From NCBI GenBank assembly GCA_964591245.1, contig CAZPZZ010000013.1, positions 1 through 47,273 on the forward strand: a DNA stretch of 47,273 nucleotides. The letters run 5' to 3'. Shown in pieces: positions 43,388 through 47,273 of this stretch (position 1 is its first letter; the number at the start of each line of letters is the position of its first letter). Under the pieces are notes generated by a model. The model saw nothing but the letters and a program-made list of their open reading frames with translations, searched no databases and was not told the DNA's origin. Source of the stretch: CAZPZZ01 sp964591245 (GTDB lineage: Bacteria > Acidobacteriota > Vicinamibacteria > Vicinamibacterales > UBA8438). The position numbers and the translations under genes are program-made.

Positions 43388-43954
43388 ATGAGTGTCAACA
43401 ACGGAGTCAACGTGCAAGCCCTTCTAGATGCCCGCGAAGCGTTGCGAGATGCCCCTGCGGCCGCAAAATTCAACTGGCGAGCATCCTGCAAGTGGCAGAG
43501 TGGCACGCACAGCACCTCCAGCGTCCAGGGTTTTCATGGCCTGGGAGAGGAACAACAGCACAAAACTGAATTCTCCTTTGACGCTGACCACCCCGAAATC
43601 TTCGCGTCCGAGGACCATGGTGCCACACCGATCGAATTTGTCCTTGTCGGTCTCGCCAGCTGCCTGACGGCAGGTGTCGCGGCGGTAGCCCAAAACCGGG
43701 AGATTCAGCTCCGATCAGTGGAAGCCAATCTGGAAGGCTCCATGGACATTCAGGGCATCCTCGGCATCGACAGTGATGTCCGGAACGGCTACGACGACAT
43801 TAAGGTGACATTCAACATCGACGCTGATGCCTCCCAGGAGGACATCGAGGCACTGGTGGCACAATCCCAGAAACGGTCTGCCGTCTACGATGTCGTGACC
43901 AATCCGACCAACGTCAACGTCGAGGTACACGGCACCAATAGCGCGGCAGGCTAA
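43388..43954 (+). CDS. OsmC family protein with only one of the two redox cysteines
   Basis: 188 aa; GGAGAATGTAGG lies upstream of ATG 43388. The OsmC fold is clear: FNWRASCKWQSGTH, FSFDADHPEIFASEDHG, PIEFVLVGLASCLTAGVAA, EDIEALVAQSQKRSAVYDVV. The peroxidatic Cys is present in LASCLTAG. The position of the second Cys in the CPVSNAL-like motif of OsmC/Ohr is Ser (KRSAVYDV), so the standard two-Cys peroxidase cycle is unlikely. It may act as a one-Cys peroxidase or in another role. It is followed by the FAD oxidoreductase after 70 nt. Confidence 0.88.
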   Translation: MSVNNGVNVQALLDAREALRDAPAAAKFNWRASCKWQSGTHSTSSVQGFHGLGEEQQHKTEFSFDADHPEIFASEDHGATPIEFVLVGLASCLTAGVAAVAQNREIQLRSVEANLEGSMDIQGILGIDSDVRNGYDDIKVTFNIDADASQEDIEALVAQSQKRSAVYDVVTNPTNVNVEVHGTNSAAG

Positions 43955-44012
43955 CCCGGACGAAGCACCCTCTCTAGCCCTCTGTCGCCCAACCCAGGCT
44001 CGACGACATCGC

Positions 44013-44017
44013 GGGAG
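44013..44017 (+). promoter_or_regulatory. Ribosome binding site deciding the FAD oxidoreductase start
   Basis: GGGAG lies 7 nt before ATC 44025, a normal Shine-Dalgarno distance. No ATG, GTG or TTG occurs in frame between it and the Rossmann motif. This supports initiation at ATC, or a base error in the start codon. Confidence 0.45.
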
Positions 44018-44024
44018 AAACATC

Positions 44025-45263
44025 ATCGAGTACGTCACGACTCTCGTCATTGGAGCCGGTCACGCCGGTTTAGCCATAAGCCATTACCTCGCCAAAGAGT
44101 CGATCGACCACCTCCTGCTCGAGCGAGGCCAAGTGGCGAACTCCTGGCGTCGCGAACGATGGGACTCGCTCAGGCTGCTCACCCCAAACTGGCAAACCCG
44201 CTTACCGGGCCGTCAATATGACGGCCCCGACCCCGACGGGTTCATGACGAGCACCGAGGTCATCCAGTTTATCGCTGGATGTGCCGCCGACGCCGACGCA
44301 CCGATTCGCAGCCACACCACGGTAACCTCCGTACAAGCAGCCGACGGCGGATACCTGGTCAAGACCGACACCGGACACCTTCGATGTCGGTGTGTGGTCT
44401 TGGCCAGTGGCGCCTGTAATCTGCCCGTCGTCCCGTCCTTCGCCGCGGCGCTTCCACCTGGGCTCACATGCGTCACCCCGATGACCTACCGCGCTCCCGA
44501 TCAACTGCCGGATGGCGGCGTACTTGTCGTTGGTGCCTCGGCTACAGGCGTGCAACTGGCGCACGAGATCCAACACTCCGGGCGACAAGTGACGCTCTCC
44601 GTTGGCGAGCATGTACGATTGCCCAGATGCTACCGCGGACGCGACAGCCTCTGGTGGATGGACGCCTGCGGGATATGGAACGAACGTTACGACGAGATCG
44701 ACGACATCGACCGCGCCCGCAAACTTCCTTCGCCCCAGTTGGTCGGTACACCAGAGCGCGCCAGCCTCGATCTCAATGTCCTGGCAGATAGCGGCGTCCA
44801 CCTCGTCGGTCGCTGGGCGACGATTCGGAACAACCGTGCGCTCTTTTCCGGAGGACTTCGAAACCAGTTCTCGCTCGCCGATCTCAAGATGAATCGCCTT
44901 CTCAACACGTTTGACACCTGGGCCGCCGAGACCGGCCAGGGTACTGACCTTCCCCCGGAGCGATTCGAACCCACACGCGTGCCGGCGCAACCGTGTCTCG
45001 AGCTCGATCTCACCGGCGGCGAGATCCGTTCAGTTGTATGGGCCACGGGTTTCCGTCCCAACTATGACTGGCTTCACGTTCCGGTGCTCGACAGGAAAGG
45101 CCGGCTTCGTCACGATGGCGGTGTCATCGACGCCCCCGGTCTCTATGCCATCGGACTTCCTGTCCTCCGCCGACGCAAATCCAGCTTCATCCACGGCGCC
45201 GACGACGACGCGCGGGATCTTGTCACGCACCTCGTTCACTACCTTGCCTGTATCGACAACTAA
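44025..45263 (+). CDS. FAD/NAD(P)-dependent oxidoreductase (flavin monooxygenase-like)
   Basis: 412 aa if it starts at the ATC codon 44025. The first ATG in frame (44133) would cut off the FAD-binding Rossmann motif VIGAGHAGLAISHYL, so it cannot be the true start. The family usually begins Met-Glu-x-Val just here, and ATC takes the Met position. Further motifs are ERWDSLRLLTPNWQTRLPG, the second nucleotide-binding motif VLVVGASATGVQLAHEI near residue 165, VWATGFRPNYDWL, and GLYAIGLPVLRRRKSSFIHG. It resembles Baeyer-Villiger/N-hydroxylating-type monooxygenases; substrate unknown. Cytoplasmic. Convergent with the DUF5916 gene. Confidence 0.85.
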   Translation: MEYVTTLVIGAGHAGLAISHYLAKESIDHLLLERGQVANSWRRERWDSLRLLTPNWQTRLPGRQYDGPDPDGFMTSTEVIQFIAGCAADADAPIRSHTTVTSVQAADGGYLVKTDTGHLRCRCVVLASGACNLPVVPSFAAALPPGLTCVTPMTYRAPDQLPDGGVLVVGASATGVQLAHEIQHSGRQVTLSVGEHVRLPRCYRGRDSLWWMDACGIWNERYDEIDDIDRARKLPSPQLVGTPERASLDLNVLADSGVHLVGRWATIRNNRALFSGGLRNQFSLADLKMNRLLNTFDTWAAETGQGTDLPPERFEPTRVPAQPCLELDLTGGEIRSVVWATGFRPNYDWLHVPVLDRKGRLRHDGGVIDAPGLYAIGLPVLRRRKSSFIHGADDDARDLVTHLVHYLACIDN

Positions 45264-45305
45264 CCAGAAGCCTCCTGCCCAGCGACGCACAAATCTTTCC
45301 CGGTG

Positions 45306-47273
45306 TCAAAACCGGAAGGTGTATTGCAGTTTCGTCGCAAACTTCGAATCATGTCTTCTGAAGTTGTAACCCCTCTCGAAGTCCTGTACCCAACCTTGCC
45401 CGAATACAAAGAACACGTCATTTCCCGGCTGTAGCGTCCAACGCACACGGCTTTGGAGACCAAGATTCTCCGAGCGATTGTCAAACTGAATGAGATTCGA
45501 AAACGATAAAAATGAAGAAGCCGCGTAATTGATTTGCGCACTATAGATTCTGGCAATGAAGTTTCCCTGCGGCAGGCTCGCAAATGTCTGGTTGGTGTTG
45601 AAGCTAACAAGAAAGTAAGGCGGCAGTTTGTAGGTCAGACCCGTTTGAATCATCTGTGCTGTGCCGGACCAGAAATTACCCACGGTCATCCCTATGCGCG
45701 CTTCCAAGCGTCGCTTCTGGGCCGACATGAAAAAGATCCGCCACGGTGTGAACCGGTATTCCCCTACCGGCAGTACTACTCCTGACGCAATTTCGAACGG
45801 TTCAAACAAACGCTCATAGGTAGGATTCACATCGAACAAACTATGCAACGAGTCGCCAGAATTAAAGTGCCAGTCAACCAGCGTCGCGTACACATTCCAG
45901 CTCTCTACCAATCCATTATCCAGTCGAACGAAACGCGTAAAAAACACATCATGAAACATCTGCTGGATACCCGTCGAACGGCTGGGTCTCGGATTGAAAC
46001 TCCCCGCAAGACGAAGCATCCGTACATTGCTGCGTTGGACGAACCCGATGGCCGGGTCGAAATTTTCCTGAATCTCTCGCCACTGCATCTCGGCCACGAA
46101 TTTATCGTTTGGATATTGCGCGCCGAATCCATAGGAACTATTTTTTTCTGAGATACCTTCGTTGTTGGTTTTGACACCGAAGGCATTGAATACCATATTG
46201 CGGTCACGGCCCAAGAAATCAGATGTCGCCAACCTGAGATCCAAACCTAACGTGTTACTTGTTCCTTGAAATTGTGGGTTTCCAGCGGTAGCAATCGCAC
46301 CCACATACGACTGTTCGAGGAAATTTTGTTTAACACGGCCGACGAACAAGTTCTTGGCGGTGACGGTCGCAGCGTCCCTGGTGCGCACGTCCAACACACC
46401 GACGTCGGTTCGACCAATCTTTCCCGTCAGCTTTGCGCCGTAGTCAATCGGCACTTCCTGTCCGGCAATCAGACCAATCTTTCGACTAAAAAACGGAAAG
46501 ACTTCAGCGCCCGGGCCAGGAATACCACCAGGAGGATCTATTCCGGTCGTCGCAAAATTGAATACGCCAGCGTCCTGCAAGAAAAAGGAACGCTTCTCCG
46601 GAAAAAAGATAGAGAAACGCGTGAGATTGATCTGGCGTGCGTCGACTTCTGTTTCACCAAAATCCGTATTGGCGGTTACAGACAACTTGAGACTCGGCGT
46701 GATGTTGTAGAACAGGTCCAAGCCCGGTTTCCCAACGACGGCATCGCTATTGTTGGCGGATCGATGCAACCAACGACCGGCAATGAAGGGGCGAATGTCG
46801 AGACCCACACCCTGCGCTAGACCCTCGAGATTCGAGATTTCGCCCGCCTCCGAGATCTGAACAAATGGCGTTCTGAAACTCGCACCCGTCCAGCGATTCT
46901 CTTCCAGTTTCCGCTGGATGGTTCGGCTTATGTTGAACCCCCACACGGTCTCGCCGCCGGGAAAACTCAACGACTTCAGCGGAATCGCGAACTCAGCGCT
47001 CCACCCCTGCGCCGTTTGCTGGGTTCGCACAATCCAAATAGCATCCCAGTCCTGGTTTGTCTCACCGTTCGCAAACACCAACCCGTCAACCAACGCGCCG
47101 GCCGGGTTGGTAGAGAAATAGAACGCATTGCTCTGATCTCGAAAGGTGTCCAGCACGATTTCCAGTCGATCGTCGGCGCGTAAGCTCCCATCTCTGGCCA
47201 TCTGCGATGCGAGTATTCGATCCGGTTCAGAGTCGTAGCACATCACCCCGATATAGAGATTCTCCTCGTCGTA
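45306..47273 (-). CDS. DUF5916 outer-membrane protein with carbohydrate-binding-like N-terminus, truncated
   Basis: 655 residues are visible; the frame is open at the window edge, so the signal peptide and start are missing. The first visible part (YDEENLYIGVMCYDSEPD, RADDRLEIVLDTF, WSAEFAIPLKSLSFP) is a family 9 carbohydrate-binding-like domain. The DUF5916 region follows: NITPSLKLSVTANTDFGETEVD and FSIFFPEKRSFFLQDAGVF. The rest is alternating beta-strand sequence ending in aromatic residues (KLQYTFRF), as in outer-membrane barrels recognised by BAM. Function unknown, probably outer-membrane binding or uptake of a polymer or metal-bound substrate. Convergent with the FAD oxidoreductase (42-nt gap). 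Confidence 0.88.
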   Translation of the reverse strand, partial: YDEENLYIGVMCYDSEPDRILASQMARDGSLRADDRLEIVLDTFRDQSNAFYFSTNPAGALVDGLVFANGETNQDWDAIWIVRTQQTAQGWSAEFAIPLKSLSFPGGETVWGFNISRTIQRKLEENRWTGASFRTPFVQISEAGEISNLEGLAQGVGLDIRPFIAGRWLHRSANNSDAVVGKPGLDLFYNITPSLKLSVTANTDFGETEVDARQINLTRFSIFFPEKRSFFLQDAGVFNFATTGIDPPGGIPGPGAEVFPFFSRKIGLIAGQEVPIDYGAKLTGKIGRTDVGVLDVRTRDAATVTAKNLFVGRVKQNFLEQSYVGAIATAGNPQFQGTSNTLGLDLRLATSDFLGRDRNMVFNAFGVKTNNEGISEKNSSYGFGAQYPNDKFVAEMQWREIQENFDPAIGFVQRSNVRMLRLAGSFNPRPSRSTGIQQMFHDVFFTRFVRLDNGLVESWNVYATLVDWHFNSGDSLHSLFDVNPTYERLFEPFEIASGVVLPVGEYRFTPWRIFFMSAQKRRLEARIGMTVGNFWSGTAQMIQTGLTYKLPPYFLVSFNTNQTFASLPQGNFIARIYSAQINYAASSFLSFSNLIQFDNRSENLGLQSRVRWTLQPGNDVFFVFGQGWVQDFERGYNFRRHDSKFATKLQYTFRF

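Noticed and set aside
1..47273. CRISPR array, tRNA/rRNA, integrase or transposase, phage genes
   Set aside because: No regularly spaced repeats, cloverleaf-type sequences, or recombinase motifs were seen; the window looks like ordinary chromosome.

Overview
The window is about 60% GC and looks like a piece of a metagenome-assembled bacterial genome. It holds two runs of exactly 100 N, and one of them is flanked by an identical 55-bp sequence on both sides. Both ends cut through genes. The gene content points by inference to an Acidobacteriota genome, probably a Vicinamibacteria-like lineage: several exported PQQ-propeller quinoproteins, two DUF1592/DUF1552/ankyrin operons, an exported DUF1080 protein, M6 and S9 peptidases, a DUF5916 outer-membrane protein and an FHA protein. 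No rRNA, tRNA or single-copy phylogenetic marker is present, so this placement is not proven.

Layout. (1) 1-10462 is an exported oxidative catabolism region: a 5'-truncated quinoprotein and an AMP-forming acyl-CoA ligase on +; an NHL-propeller/quinoprotein pair on -; then a Tat-exported cyclase, a DUF1080 protein and a glucose-dehydrogenase-like quinoprotein on +. (2) 10866-16217 is triplet A: DUF1592 cytochrome, Tat-type DUF1552 protein, exported ankyrin protein. (3) 16288-20860 is a sulfonate module. An acylating (sulfo)acetaldehyde dehydrogenase and phosphate acetyltransferase lie on -, divergent from sulfoacetaldehyde acetyltransferase (xsc) on +. (4) 20954-22514 is a - strand operon of two YbjQ-type proteins and a nitroreductase. 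(5) 22702-28791 holds an S9 peptidase interrupted by a false gap, an M6 metalloprotease and an exported HpcH/HpaI-like protein lacking the catalytic His. (6) 28960-29187 encodes a 75-aa peptide with a double-glycine leader. (7) 29455-35972 is triplet B, a tightly coupled paralogous copy of triplet A, plus a secreted protein of unknown function. (8) 36066-37690 is a fourth quinoprotein, broken by the second gap. (9) 37881-45263 is more housekeeping in character: FHA protein, SDR, the metX-metY-CoA-binding operon, OsmC and an FAD oxidoreductase with an apparent ATC start. (10) 45306 to the end is a truncated DUF5916 outer-membrane protein.

How the genes fit together. The clearest pathway is C2-sulfonate use: sulfoacetyl-CoA to sulfoacetaldehyde (SauS-like), to acetyl phosphate plus sulfite (Xsc), to acetyl-CoA (Pta). 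Two almost identical 13-bp direct repeats in the divergent spacer are candidate operators. The quinoproteins and cytochromes form a periplasmic oxidation layer of unknown substrates. The duplicated triplets and the orphan double-glycine peptide are the least explained parts of the window.
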